From assembly GCA_905480075.1 (NCBI GenBank), contig CAJQOX010000110.1:1-64000 (forward strand): a stretch of DNA of 64,000 nt, written 5' to 3'. How positions within the stretch are numbered: the stretch's first letter is position 1; every line of letters starts with the position of its first letter. Shown here piece after piece: positions 57,037 through 64,000 of the stretch. The notes under the pieces are model-generated. The model saw only the letters and a list, made by a program, of their open reading frames with translations. It did not search any database and was not told the origin of the DNA. Position numbers and translations under genes: made by a program. This stretch comes from an uncultured Aureispira sp. (GTDB lineage: Bacteria; Bacteroidota; Bacteroidia; Chitinophagales; Saprospiraceae).

Positions 57037-57327
57037 AATTTTAAGTAATATCAATCAATACTTTTTGAAAGTCTGCAATGTACTGTTTTTGAAATAAAGT
57101 TGAAAAAAAGTTCTGATTTAAAAATTATTTTAAATAAATGGACAAATAAAATCGGATGAAAATTGTTGTATTTTTTTTGCAATCACTACAAAAGAAACAG
57201 AAGCTTTTGCGAGCTAACTCATGGTTTTTAAAGCAGCAGGTTCAAAAAGACGTCCCAATCTTACGCTAAAGGATTTTGCCCATTCAATTAATTAAACCAA
57301 TAAATTATTACTTTCTATTACGCACAA

Positions 57328-57357
57328 AAAGGATTTGTTCTGACGAACAAATCCTTT
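57328..57357 (-). terminator. Terminator of rpsU
   Basis: Perfect 13-bp hairpin (AAAGGATTTGTTC, TGAC, GAACAAATCCTTT) followed by T5 on the minus strand, 57 bases past the rpsU stop. Confidence 0.92.
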
Positions 57358-57413
57358 CGGCCAACTTCCTTATAGAAAGATGAATATAATAAGAGAATCA
57401 AACAGGAAAAATC

Positions 57414-57608
57414 CTATCCTTCGATTTCTTTTTGCTTTACAGTAACGTATTTAGCTTTAAGCACCTCAACTCTACGTGAAACAGAAGGCTTGGTAAAATG
57501 CTTTCTTGCACGAAGTTGTTTCATCAGTTGCACTTTTTTGTGCTTGTTTTTGTATCTTCTTGAAGCTCTGTCGATGGATTCTCCATCTTTTACATTGATT
57601 ACTAACAT
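57414..57608 (-). CDS. rpsU: 30S ribosomal protein S21
   Basis: 64 residues, basic, with the S21 pattern: an N-terminal strand (MLVINVKDGESIDRASRRYK, split at SIDRA), then arginine/lysine-rich helices (LRARKHFTKPSVSRRVE). S21 sits near the anti-Shine-Dalgarno of 16S rRNA; in Bacteroidota it helps block that sequence, which fits the lack of clear Shine-Dalgarno sites in this window. Single-gene unit. Confidence 0.95.
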   Translation of the reverse strand: MLVINVKDGESIDRASRRYKNKHKKVQLMKQLRARKHFTKPSVSRRVEVLKAKYVTVKQKEIEG

Positions 57609-57725
57609 GTTATTTTTTTATTATTTATATATTTTCAAAAAAGCAGGATTATAAAAATAAACAAAATATTTCAGAATATATAATTCTGCATTTATTTTAT
57701 GTACTGCTGCCAGAAATTTCAGTTA

Positions 57726-57760
57726 AAAAAGGGACTTATCACAAGGACAAATCCCTTTTT
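57726..57760 (-). terminator. Terminator of tRNA-Asn
   Basis: Hairpin AAAAAGGGA / TCCCTTTTT ends two bases beyond the tRNA 3' end and is followed by a T run on the minus strand. Confidence 0.8.
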
Positions 57761-57761
57761 G

Positions 57762-57835
57762 CGCCCTCAACTGGACTCGAACCAGTGACCCTCTGATTAA
57801 CAGTCAGATGCTCTAACCAACTGAGCTATGAAGGC
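57762..57835 (-). tRNA. tRNA-Asn (GTT anticodon)
   Basis: A 74-base minus-strand cloverleaf. Acceptor GCCTTCA pairs with TGAGGGC (one T-G), the discriminator is G as expected for tRNA-Asn, and the anticodon loop CTGTTAA gives GTT. Confidence 0.96.
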
Positions 57836-57855
57836 GTTACTCTTATAGAGCGATG

Positions 57856-57887
57856 CAAATATACAGTGAGATTTTTTATTTCCAAAA
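57856..57887 (-). promoter_or_regulatory. Bacteroidota-type promoter of tRNA-Asn
   Basis: On the minus strand TTTTG (57887-57883), 19 bases, TATATTTG (57863-57856). Same form as the promoters of the four-tRNA cluster and of rimP. Confidence 0.75.
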
Positions 57888-58047
57888 CTTTCTGCTAAAA
57901 TTTTAATCTATTTTTTATTCATTTAAAAACCAATCGCCCCTAATCATCACAATATTAAGACTTTGAGTATTTTTTACATTCAGGCTACTTTTAAAAAAAA
58001 ATTAAAAATATTAATTAGAAATTATACTATGAATACTCAGAGTTTAC

Positions 58048-58055
58048 TATTTTTG
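58048..58055 (+). promoter_or_regulatory. Candidate -7 promoter box of the PfkB kinase gene
   Basis: TATTTTTG followed by TGCTG, 85 bases ahead of the ATG at 58140. No clear -33 partner. Confidence 0.4.
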
Positions 58056-58139
58056 TGCTGATTTTGAAAACAAATTAAAAATCGGGGACTGTATTATTAC
58101 AGGATGTCCGCTGATTTAATAAAATTAAAATGATTAACT

Positions 58140-59066
58140 ATGAGTTTATTAGTCTTGGGGACAGTAGCCTTTGATACTATTGAAACACCCTTTGGAAAAG
58201 CAGAACGCATTATTGGTGGTGCAGGTACTTATGTAGCCTGGGCGTCCTCACATTTTTATAATGATATTAAACTAGTCTCTGTTGTTGGCGATGATTTCCC
58301 TTCAGAAGAATTGGAATCACTGGAGAACCGCGGAGTAAATCTGGACGGACTTGAAATCAAAAAAGGTGAAAAATCTTTCTTTTGGGCAGGTCGCTACCAC
58401 AACAATATGAACTCTAGAGATACTTTAGCAACAGAATTGAATGTTCTTGAAGACTATGCTCCTGTACTTCCCGATTCTGCCAAAAACGTAGATTATCTTA
58501 TGCTCGGAAATTTTGCCCCCGCTGTTCAGAAGAGCGTTTTAGACCAATTAACTACCCGCCCTAAACTGGTAGTTATGGATACTATGAATTTCTGGATGGA
58601 CATTGCTATGGACGAACTTAAAGCAGTCATTAAAGAAGTGGACGTCCTGACTATCAATGACGAAGAGGCTCGTCAGCTATCCGGCGAATATTCTCTTGTC
58701 AAAGCGGCACAGGTAATTCTTAAAATGGGGCCGACTCATTTAATCATCAAAAAAGGCGAACACGGTGCTTTATTATTTCATCAGGAGGGCATGTTCTATG
58801 TTCCTGCACTTCCGCTCGAAGAAGTATTCGATCCAACAGGTGCCGGAGATTCTTTCGCAGGTGGCTATGTAGGGTACCTTGCAAAAACAGATGATTTCTC
58901 TTTTGAGAACATGAAACGGGCTTTGGTATACGGTTCTGTTGTAGCTTCTTTCTGTGTGGAAAAATTCGGACCGAACAACCTGAAACTGATCAACGAAGAG
59001 GCAATTAAAACAAGAACCAATGAGTTTTTGAGACTAATGGATATCTCTATGCCTGTCACTTGTTGA
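58140..59066 (+). CDS. PfkB-family carbohydrate kinase
   Basis: 308 residues of the ribokinase/PfkB fold. Family marks: the N-terminal GGAGTYVAWASSHF (sugar-binding region), GDDFP, and the ATP and catalytic-base motif DPTGAGDSFAGGYVG near 232, with Asp as base. Bacteroidota often annotate this gene as a sugar kinase of unknown substrate. It is single-gene, with its own terminator at 59089. Confidence 0.88.
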   Translation: MSLLVLGTVAFDTIETPFGKAERIIGGAGTYVAWASSHFYNDIKLVSVVGDDFPSEELESLENRGVNLDGLEIKKGEKSFFWAGRYHNNMNSRDTLATELNVLEDYAPVLPDSAKNVDYLMLGNFAPAVQKSVLDQLTTRPKLVVMDTMNFWMDIAMDELKAVIKEVDVLTINDEEARQLSGEYSLVKAAQVILKMGPTHLIIKKGEHGALLFHQEGMFYVPALPLEEVFDPTGAGDSFAGGYVGYLAKTDDFSFENMKRALVYGSVVASFCVEKFGPNNLKLINEEAIKTRTNEFLRLMDISMPVTC

Positions 59067-59088
59067 TAAATAAACAAAATAAATATAT

Positions 59089-59120
59089 AAGCCTCTTCAT
59101 TTTTCTGAAGGGGCTTTTTC
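59089..59120 (+). terminator. Terminator of the PfkB kinase gene
   Basis: 11-bp hairpin (AAGCCTCTTCA / TGAAGGGGCTT, one T-G), with T-rich tail. Confidence 0.88.
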
Positions 59121-59303
59121 TTTTTTATTAATTTAAATTTATATATTGAATTTTGTATCATTTCAGATACTAAGCTCGTAAAATAAACAGTTAGTTAATA
59201 ATACAGTAGCAAATTTGACCCTTTTTCTGCTGTTCTCGGATTTTTACATTTTTGCGGAAATATTTACATACCACACATTCATTGACTCAATAACTACTAT
59301 CCA

Positions 59304-60155
59304 ATGAAAAGACTACTATTTGTTCTGACACTCCCCCCTGCCGTATTATTAATCATGGCCTTCAGCAACGTTTCCACTGCTGTGAAATTTGCTAAAACAG
59401 ATTGGGATGCCTCAAAAAACAAGGCACTTGAAGAAAAAAAATTATATTTCGTTGACTTCGACGCAAGTTACTGTGCTACCTGCCGAAACATGGACGAAAG
59501 CACTTACATGGATGAAGACCTGGCAAAATATATTGGCAAAAACGTAGTCGCTATGAGAGTGGACGTTCAGGATTTTGATGGTGTCCTATGGTCGCAACAA
59601 TATGAAGTTGAAGCCCTCCCTACTATGCTTATCTTTGACACTGAAGGCAAGCTTGTAAAACGATTGGTGGGCTACAAAAGCGCCTCAGACCTTCTCTCGG
59701 AATTCAAAGCTGTAAAAACTGTCTCTAAACCTGCTCCTATTGTTACTCCGCAACCGATTGCGGCAGATAAACCTATGACAAAACCTGTTAAAGTCGTTAA
59801 ACCCGATGTCAGTTCCTTTACAAATGGCGGCTTTAAATCTGCCGACCTTTCTGAAGTACAGCAACCTACCGGTTTGGGACTTTATGAAGTCACTGTCAAC
59901 AAACAACCATCGGATGGGTATGGGGTTCAGATTGGGGTTTTCACCTCCTACAAAACCGTTTTGGAACAAGCAGATAAATTTAACAGAAAGTACAGTAAAA
60001 AAACACTGATTCACATCGACACCCACAATGGTTCCACAGTCTATAAATTAATGCTTGGTGTTTTCAAAAGCAGAAGAGATGCTTCCTACTTCAGGAATGA
60101 CCTGCGCAAAGATAATACGGATGGCCTCATAAAGGACCTGAGAGTAATGGGATAA
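59304..60155 (+). CDS. Thioredoxin-fold and SPOR-domain fusion protein
   Basis: 283 residues. A signal peptide or anchor (1-20), a thioredoxin-like domain (about 30-130) with redox motif Cys57-Ala-Thr-Cys60 (SYCATCRNM) and EALPTMLIF (the cis-Pro loop), a Pro/Lys linker (about 135-165), and a SPOR domain at about 197-280 (YGVQIGVFTSYKTVLEQADKF, split at TSYKT; YKLMLGVFKSRRDASYF). SPOR binds denuded septal peptidoglycan, so the oxidoreductase would be placed at division sites. The motif CATC is not the classic CGPC. Confidence 0.82.
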   Translation: MKRLLFVLTLPPAVLLIMAFSNVSTAVKFAKTDWDASKNKALEEKKLYFVDFDASYCATCRNMDESTYMDEDLAKYIGKNVVAMRVDVQDFDGVLWSQQYEVEALPTMLIFDTEGKLVKRLVGYKSASDLLSEFKAVKTVSKPAPIVTPQPIAADKPMTKPVKVVKPDVSSFTNGGFKSADLSEVQQPTGLGLYEVTVNKQPSDGYGVQIGVFTSYKTVLEQADKFNRKYSKKTLIHIDTHNGSTVYKLMLGVFKSRRDASYFRNDLRKDNTDGLIKDLRVMG

Positions 60156-60175
60156 TATTATTCTCCTCTTCATTA

Positions 60176-60217
60176 AAAGACCCCGGACACTTACAATAGT
60201 TTCCGGGGTCTTTTTTA
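60176..60217 (+). terminator. Terminator of the thioredoxin-SPOR gene
   Basis: Hairpin with GACCCCGGA (60179-60187) and TCCGGGGTC (60202-60210), extended by flanking A/T pairs and followed by T6. Confidence 0.92.
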
Positions 60218-60284
60218 TTATTATTGCTTTGGATACTCTACCTTTGGCGGACTATATATTTTATCTGTTAAATCCACCCTCTCT

Positions 60285-61517
60285 ATGCACACGCTGATTA
60301 GAAATATAAAAAAACTGCTGCTCGCTTCTGACAATTCTCCAAAAATCGTGAAGGGAGCAGATATGAAAAATTTGTCCGCTATTGACAATGCCTTCGTTTT
60401 GATTGAAAATGACAGAATTGTTGATTTCGGTCCTATGTCAGCGGCACCGGAAAGAGGGGCTGAAAAAACAATTTATGCCACAGATGCCTTTGTGCTTCCT
60501 GCCTGGTGCGACTCCCATACGCACCTGGTCTTTGCCGCTACAAGAGAAGGGGAATTTATTGATAAAATACAGGGAGTTTCCTACGAAGAGATTGCACGAA
60601 AAGGAGGTGGCATTCTCAATTCTGCCAGAAAACTGCAGGAGACTCCTGAAGAAATCTTGCTCGAATCTGCCTATAAACGCCTGCTTGAGGTACAAAGCTA
60701 TGGCACAGGGGCTATAGAGATCAAAAGTGGTTACGGGCTGACATTTGATGCGGAACTAAAAATGCTGCGGGTTATACGCAAACTGAAAGAGATGACCAAA
60801 ATGCCGGTTAAAGCTTCTTTCCTGGGTGCACATGCTCTGCCCGTGGAATACAAAGACAACCGTTCAGGATATATCGACCTGATCATCAACAAAATGCTGC
60901 CTGAAATTGCCGGCGAAGGACTGGCAGATTATATTGATGTGTTCTGTGAGAAAGTGGCTTTTTCTGTCGCAGAAACTGAACAACTGATGGAAGCGGGTGC
61001 CAAATTTGGCTTAAAACCGAAAATTCACACCAATCAGTTCAATTGCATGGGCGGCATTCAGGCTTGCGTGGCACATAATGCTATTTCTGTAGACCACCTT
61101 GAAGTAATCAATGAGGAAGAAATTGCCTGCCTGTTGAAATCCCCCACTATGGCTACCCTTCTGCCTTCTGCCCCATTCTTTCTGAATGACCACTACCCAC
61201 AGGCACGTAAAATGATCGATGCAGGAATGGCAGTTGCCTTGGCAACCGATTATAATCCGGGGTCTACCCCCTCAGGAAAAATACCCTTTGTGCTTTCTCT
61301 GGCTTGTATAAAAATGAAAATGTTGCCGGAAGAAGCAATCAATGCTGCTACTGTCAATGGAGCTTATGCTATGGAATTATCCGGCGAAGTGGGGAGTATC
61401 AGTAAAGGAAAACTGGCCAACATGATCATCACCAAACCCATGGACTCTGTGGCTTACATGCCTTATGCCTTCGGGACAGACTGGATTGACCAAGTAATGA
61501 TTGCCGGGGAAGTTTAG
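60285..61517 (+). CDS. hutI: Imidazolonepropionase
   Basis: 410 residues of the amidohydrolase superfamily. HutI opens the imidazolone ring in histidine breakdown. Metal-binding CDSHTHLVFAATREGEF (split at LVFAA), the EIKSGYGLTFDAELKML block, and HTNQFNCMGGIQACV with the later His are present, as is DYNPGSTPSG. No hutH, hutU or hutG gene is adjacent. It converges on the cyclophilin gene with a 30-base gap and no visible terminator. Confidence 0.93.
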   Translation: MHTLIRNIKKLLLASDNSPKIVKGADMKNLSAIDNAFVLIENDRIVDFGPMSAAPERGAEKTIYATDAFVLPAWCDSHTHLVFAATREGEFIDKIQGVSYEEIARKGGGILNSARKLQETPEEILLESAYKRLLEVQSYGTGAIEIKSGYGLTFDAELKMLRVIRKLKEMTKMPVKASFLGAHALPVEYKDNRSGYIDLIINKMLPEIAGEGLADYIDVFCEKVAFSVAETEQLMEAGAKFGLKPKIHTNQFNCMGGIQACVAHNAISVDHLEVINEEEIACLLKSPTMATLLPSAPFFLNDHYPQARKMIDAGMAVALATDYNPGSTPSGKIPFVLSLACIKMKMLPEEAINAATVNGAYAMELSGEVGSISKGKLANMIITKPMDSVAYMPYAFGTDWIDQVMIAGEV

Positions 61518-61547
61518 GACAAACTCCCCTCCCCCAGGCAATAGCTT

Positions 61548-61982
61548 TTAATCTTCAACAGTAATACTGAGAATCTGATCTCCTTGTCTGATATCATCAA
61601 TAACATCCAAGCCCTCTACCACCTTACCAAAACAGGTGTGGTTTCTGTCAAGATGTGAAGTGTTATTTCTGCTGTGGCAAATGAAAAACTGAGAGCCACC
61701 GGTGTTTCTTCCTGCATGTGCCATCGAAAGTACCCCTTTGTCATGGTATTGATTTTCTCCCTCGAGTTCGCAATCTATAGAATAGCCCGGACCACCTGCT
61801 CCTGTACCATCAGGACATCCTCCCTGCACAACAAAATCAGGAATTACACGGTGAAAAGTTAATCCATCATAAAACCCATCTTTGATTAGCTTTACAAAAT
61901 TCGCTACTGTATTCGGTGCATCTTCTGTAAAAAACTCAACGGTCATTTCTCCTTTACTGCTGTTAATTATTGCTTTTTTCAT
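61548..61982 (-). CDS. Cyclophilin-type peptidyl-prolyl isomerase
   Basis: 144 residues, a single cyclophilin domain: [40 protein letters not shown] (blocks), the [18 protein letters not shown] active-site stretch, and [14 protein letters not shown]. No signal peptide, so cytoplasmic. A candidate promoter is TTG (62114-62112) with TATCTTTG (62093-62086) about 100 bases upstream. Confidence 0.92.
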   Translation of the reverse strand: MKKAIINSSKGEMTVEFFTEDAPNTVANFVKLIKDGFYDGLTFHRVIPDFVVQGGCPDGTGAGGPGYSIDCELEGENQYHDKGVLSMAHAGRNTGGSQFFICHSRNNTSHLDRNHTCFGKVVEGLDVIDDIRQGDQILSITVED

Positions 61983-62085
61983 CTGTACTTAATTAATTTT
62001 ATTTTCAATAAATTCTAAAAATATTTTTATCCATTTACCTGAAACTTTTTACAAAAAAAAACAAAAATATCTCAAAATGGAAATG

Positions 62086-62114
62086 CAAAGATACAGAACT
62101 TAGCAAAAAAACAA
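62086..62114 (-). promoter_or_regulatory. Candidate promoter of the cyclophilin gene
   Basis: On the minus strand TTG (62114-62112), 18 bases, TATCTTTG (62093-62086). The -33 part is weak. Confidence 0.5.
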
Positions 62115-62159
62115 GTCCCAAAAGACAATCAATTTAATACTTGGAAGGGTTGCCTGATT

Positions 62160-63008
62160 TTATTTCAATCTGACACCCAAATTTCCGCTATAACCGGGAT
62201 TTAATTGCATCGGCACTCCCTTATCTCTCATAAACTGAAGAGTACTTTGCTGATGCTCATTCAATTTGGCTTCCTCTCCGGCAAACTGTATGGCCCAAAT
62301 CTGATGTATATATTCATTGACGGCCGTTACTCTGTCATACTGCCCTTTTTCATAACGATTTTGTTCTGATATATCATAGCTGCCCTCTCTTATATCATCA
62401 TCCATATAAGTACGCAAAGGTCCGTCAGAAAAACTAAAATCCGGGTCTACACGGTTATAAGCCTCCGTTATTGTATGAAAAACTTCTTCCCACAAAGCAT
62501 TACAGTCTTCGGGACGCCACAAAGAGGTATCTAAGGTATCAACTTCCCACCCTTTACCATTATAATCTGCCACATAGGGCCAGCTGTCCGTATTCATGGT
62601 CATAACATAGAGTTTCTTATTGCGCTTTTTCACAGCTTTTATAACATCGTATACAAACTCTTGATATCCAGAAGCAAATAAAAATCGACTCTTCAGACCA
62701 TCAAGGACCGGCAACATTCCGTCATCCACCTTTCCGTCCTCATCCTGATCCAGAAAATTGCTGAACAAGCGAACAGAATGCTCAAACACCTCTTTACCTG
62801 TATTATCTCTTTTTGAATCTTCCGATTGAGGCTTTTCATCACTTGCAACAATATAGAAGCCATTGATTTTGTGTACATAAGGGTATGAACTTGTTAAAAA
62901 CTTTTCAAAATCATTAGATAACTCTTTATTATGTACTTTCGTCTTACAGGAAACCTGACTAAAAATAACAATCAAAAAAAACAAGCCTTTATACCATTTG
63001 GCAATCAT
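62160..63008 (-). CDS. Lipoprotein of unknown function with an EF-hand-like loop
   Basis: 282 residues. Lipobox VSCK with Cys21. A DQDEDGKVDDG stretch near residues 88-98 fits a Ca2+-binding loop. A later EEVFHTITEAYNR segment (about 174-186) has an E-E-x-x-H pattern that could coordinate metal, but I cannot assign a known metalloprotease. The C-terminal half is rich in Tyr/Asp/Glu. Function not recognised. Transcribed alone. Confidence 0.55.
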   Translation of the reverse strand: MIAKWYKGLFFLIVIFSQVSCKTKVHNKELSNDFEKFLTSSYPYVHKINGFYIVASDEKPQSEDSKRDNTGKEVFEHSVRLFSNFLDQDEDGKVDDGMLPVLDGLKSRFLFASGYQEFVYDVIKAVKKRNKKLYVMTMNTDSWPYVADYNGKGWEVDTLDTSLWRPEDCNALWEEVFHTITEAYNRVDPDFSFSDGPLRTYMDDDIREGSYDISEQNRYEKGQYDRVTAVNEYIHQIWAIQFAGEEAKLNEHQQSTLQFMRDKGVPMQLNPGYSGNLGVRLK

Positions 63009-63061
63009 ATCGGTTATATATTTTACTTTATTATAATGTATTATGACAAATAATCTCCCAA

Positions 63062-63769
63062 CTACCCTATCCGTTCCCCCTTCTTCACAAAGATCTCAGA
63101 GCCCTCGGCCAGAAAAACAGAATCGGGTTGTTGATTCATAAAATCGAATTCCTTTCCATATATCTGTGTAAAATCACCATCCAACTGATAATTATTTACC
63201 TCATAAAAGTCCCATGTAGGATGGCCCACCTCATATTGTGATGTTTTTTTATCATTCAATTTGGTATAGCCCCAAAAATGCTCGGTAATGAATTCTACCT
63301 CTGAACCAGGCTCTATCTTATGTAGTTTGTCGGGTGCGTCTACTATTATCTTATGCCACCTGCCCATTTTTTTTACATGGTATTCCACATGCAGGTTCTC
63401 TGCCCTTTTTTCGATCAGATGATTCATAGGCAGGGTTTCATAATGCTCTCCATAAACAGTGTTGGCTACGAAGGATATCATAAATTTGGGGACAATTTCC
63501 TTAATAAAGACCACTCCCCTGCGCCACTCATCTCCATGTTTGTACCGCACATAGAAACGAAGATTCATTTCTTCAAAATTCCGATGAAAAGGTATAGGTA
63601 TACCAAGCACCTTGGTGTTCAGAAACATAAAACCCACCAAACTGACATGCAATTTTCCATTCCAGTAATCGAGTTCCGTTCCGTAGGGTACAAAGGGTTG
63701 GAGCAATTCCGGTTCGACCAAATAATTTAACATCACCAGTTTTCGCCACTCCGCAGTCAAAAAATTCAT
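63062..63769 (-). CDS. DUF2071 (YqjF-like) family protein
   Basis: 235 residues. The opening EWRKLVMLNYLVEPELLQPFVPYGTELD (blocks) and the following VSLVGFMFLNTKVLG, RFYVRYKHGDEWRRGVVFIKE and ANTVYGEHYETLPM segments are those of DUF2071, a beta-rich family found in many bacteria with no settled function. No signal peptide. It ends 53 bases upstream of the lipoprotein gene start, on the same strand. Confidence 0.8.
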   Translation of the reverse strand: MNFLTAEWRKLVMLNYLVEPELLQPFVPYGTELDYWNGKLHVSLVGFMFLNTKVLGIPIPFHRNFEEMNLRFYVRYKHGDEWRRGVVFIKEIVPKFMISFVANTVYGEHYETLPMNHLIEKRAENLHVEYHVKKMGRWHKIIVDAPDKLHKIEPGSEVEFITEHFWGYTKLNDKKTSQYEVGHPTWDFYEVNNYQLDGDFTQIYGKEFDFMNQQPDSVFLAEGSEIFVKKGERIG

Positions 63770-63930
63770 ACTTTTACATTAATATTTTTTTAAAGATATT
63801 TGAAACATCAAATAACAACTGTCTTCTTCTATGCAATCAGACTATTTTTTAATTTTTTATATATTTCATCTTCTCAAATTATATCTTTATTATTAATAAT
63901 AATCATTTTATTCAACTTTAGATACAAAAA

Positions 63931-64000
63931 ATGAAGAATTTAAAACCTATACTGTTTTGCCTCTTATTATTAACGGCCGAATTTATTTTTGCTCAATATG
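63931..64000 (+). CDS. Start of a secreted protein, cut by the window edge
   Basis: ATG at 63931 opens a clear signal peptide (MKNLKPILFCLLLLTAEF, then IFAQY). The type and function of the mature protein lie outside the window. Confidence 0.6.
   Translation, partial: MKNLKPILFCLLLLTAEFIFAQY

Overview
This window is a stretch of a Bacteroidota chromosome, most likely a free-living, T9SS-bearing lineage such as a saprospirian, chitinophagal or cytophagal relative. The evidence is: a full-length SprA (the type IX secretion outer-membrane translocon) directly behind ruvA; a secreted protein with a gliding-type (CHU_C / type B) C-terminal sorting domain; an AMP nucleosidase and a GSCFA protein of the Bacteroidota type; the hpf - tRNA-Thr - tRNA-Tyr - tRNA-Gly - tRNA-Thr arrangement that usually leads to tuf; and repeated promoters of the Bacteroidota form (TTTG, 18-20 bases, TAnnTTTG). 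The DNA is AT-rich and mostly chromosomal housekeeping. I see no integrase, transposase, phage structural gene, CRISPR array or rRNA.

Layout. 1-1000: four tRNAs and hpf, minus strand. 1400-3350: lptC and a CNNM/CorC-type membrane protein. 3378-6572: rhomboid protease, AI-2E-type transporter and GSCFA protein, minus strand. 6782-8563: beta-barrel protein and a Lys-rich helix-hairpin-helix protein. 8589-12056: a very large TPR-CHAT protein, divergent from a lysozyme-like endolysin (12442). 13219-13820: two inverted copies of a structured dispersed repeat. 13821-16041: lone ABC-2-like membrane protein, YbjN-like protein and Ogt. 16103-20154: batC, a truncated batD copy, full batD and batE, without the vWA genes. 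20237-26290: non-catalytic M16 protein, T9SS type B cargo, AMP nucleosidase, SRPBCC protein and GT-C glycosyltransferase. 26673-35030: ruvA and sprA. 35031-36030: third repeat copy and a DUF3467 gene. 36132-42216 (minus): voltage-gated channel with an Asp/Gly tail, amino-sugar pair (DegT aminotransferase and FdtA-like isomerase), CrcB, WecA/TagO-like transferase, OmpA/TSP3 lipoprotein. 42428-48907: glyS, SIMPL protein, pheS, three small lipoproteins and an MBL hydrolase. 48992-53976: rimP-nusA-infB operon with a terminator-like hairpin in its leader. 54230-57608: recX, alkyltransferase-like protein, small membrane protein, prfC, rpsU. 57762-64000: tRNA-Asn, PfkB kinase, thioredoxin-SPOR protein, hutI, cyclophilin, unknown lipoprotein, DUF2071 protein, and the signal peptide of a gene running off the right edge.

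Functional themes are translation (hpf, tRNAs, glyS, pheS, infB, nusA, rimP, prfC, rpsU), envelope building and secretion (lptC, sprA, OmpA, WecA-like, bat genes, SPOR protein) and DNA repair (ruvA, recX, ogt, ATL). I found no clear-cut new multi-gene system. The most novel signals are: (1) a roughly 110-base repeat whose hairpin arms differ between copies yet still pair; (2) a perfect terminator-like hairpin between a canonical promoter and rimP, suggesting attenuation of the rimP-nusA-infB operon; (3) a voltage-gated channel with a TGEDW pore motif and a tandem-repeat acidic tail; (4) a bat cluster with a duplicated, truncated batD and no vWA genes.
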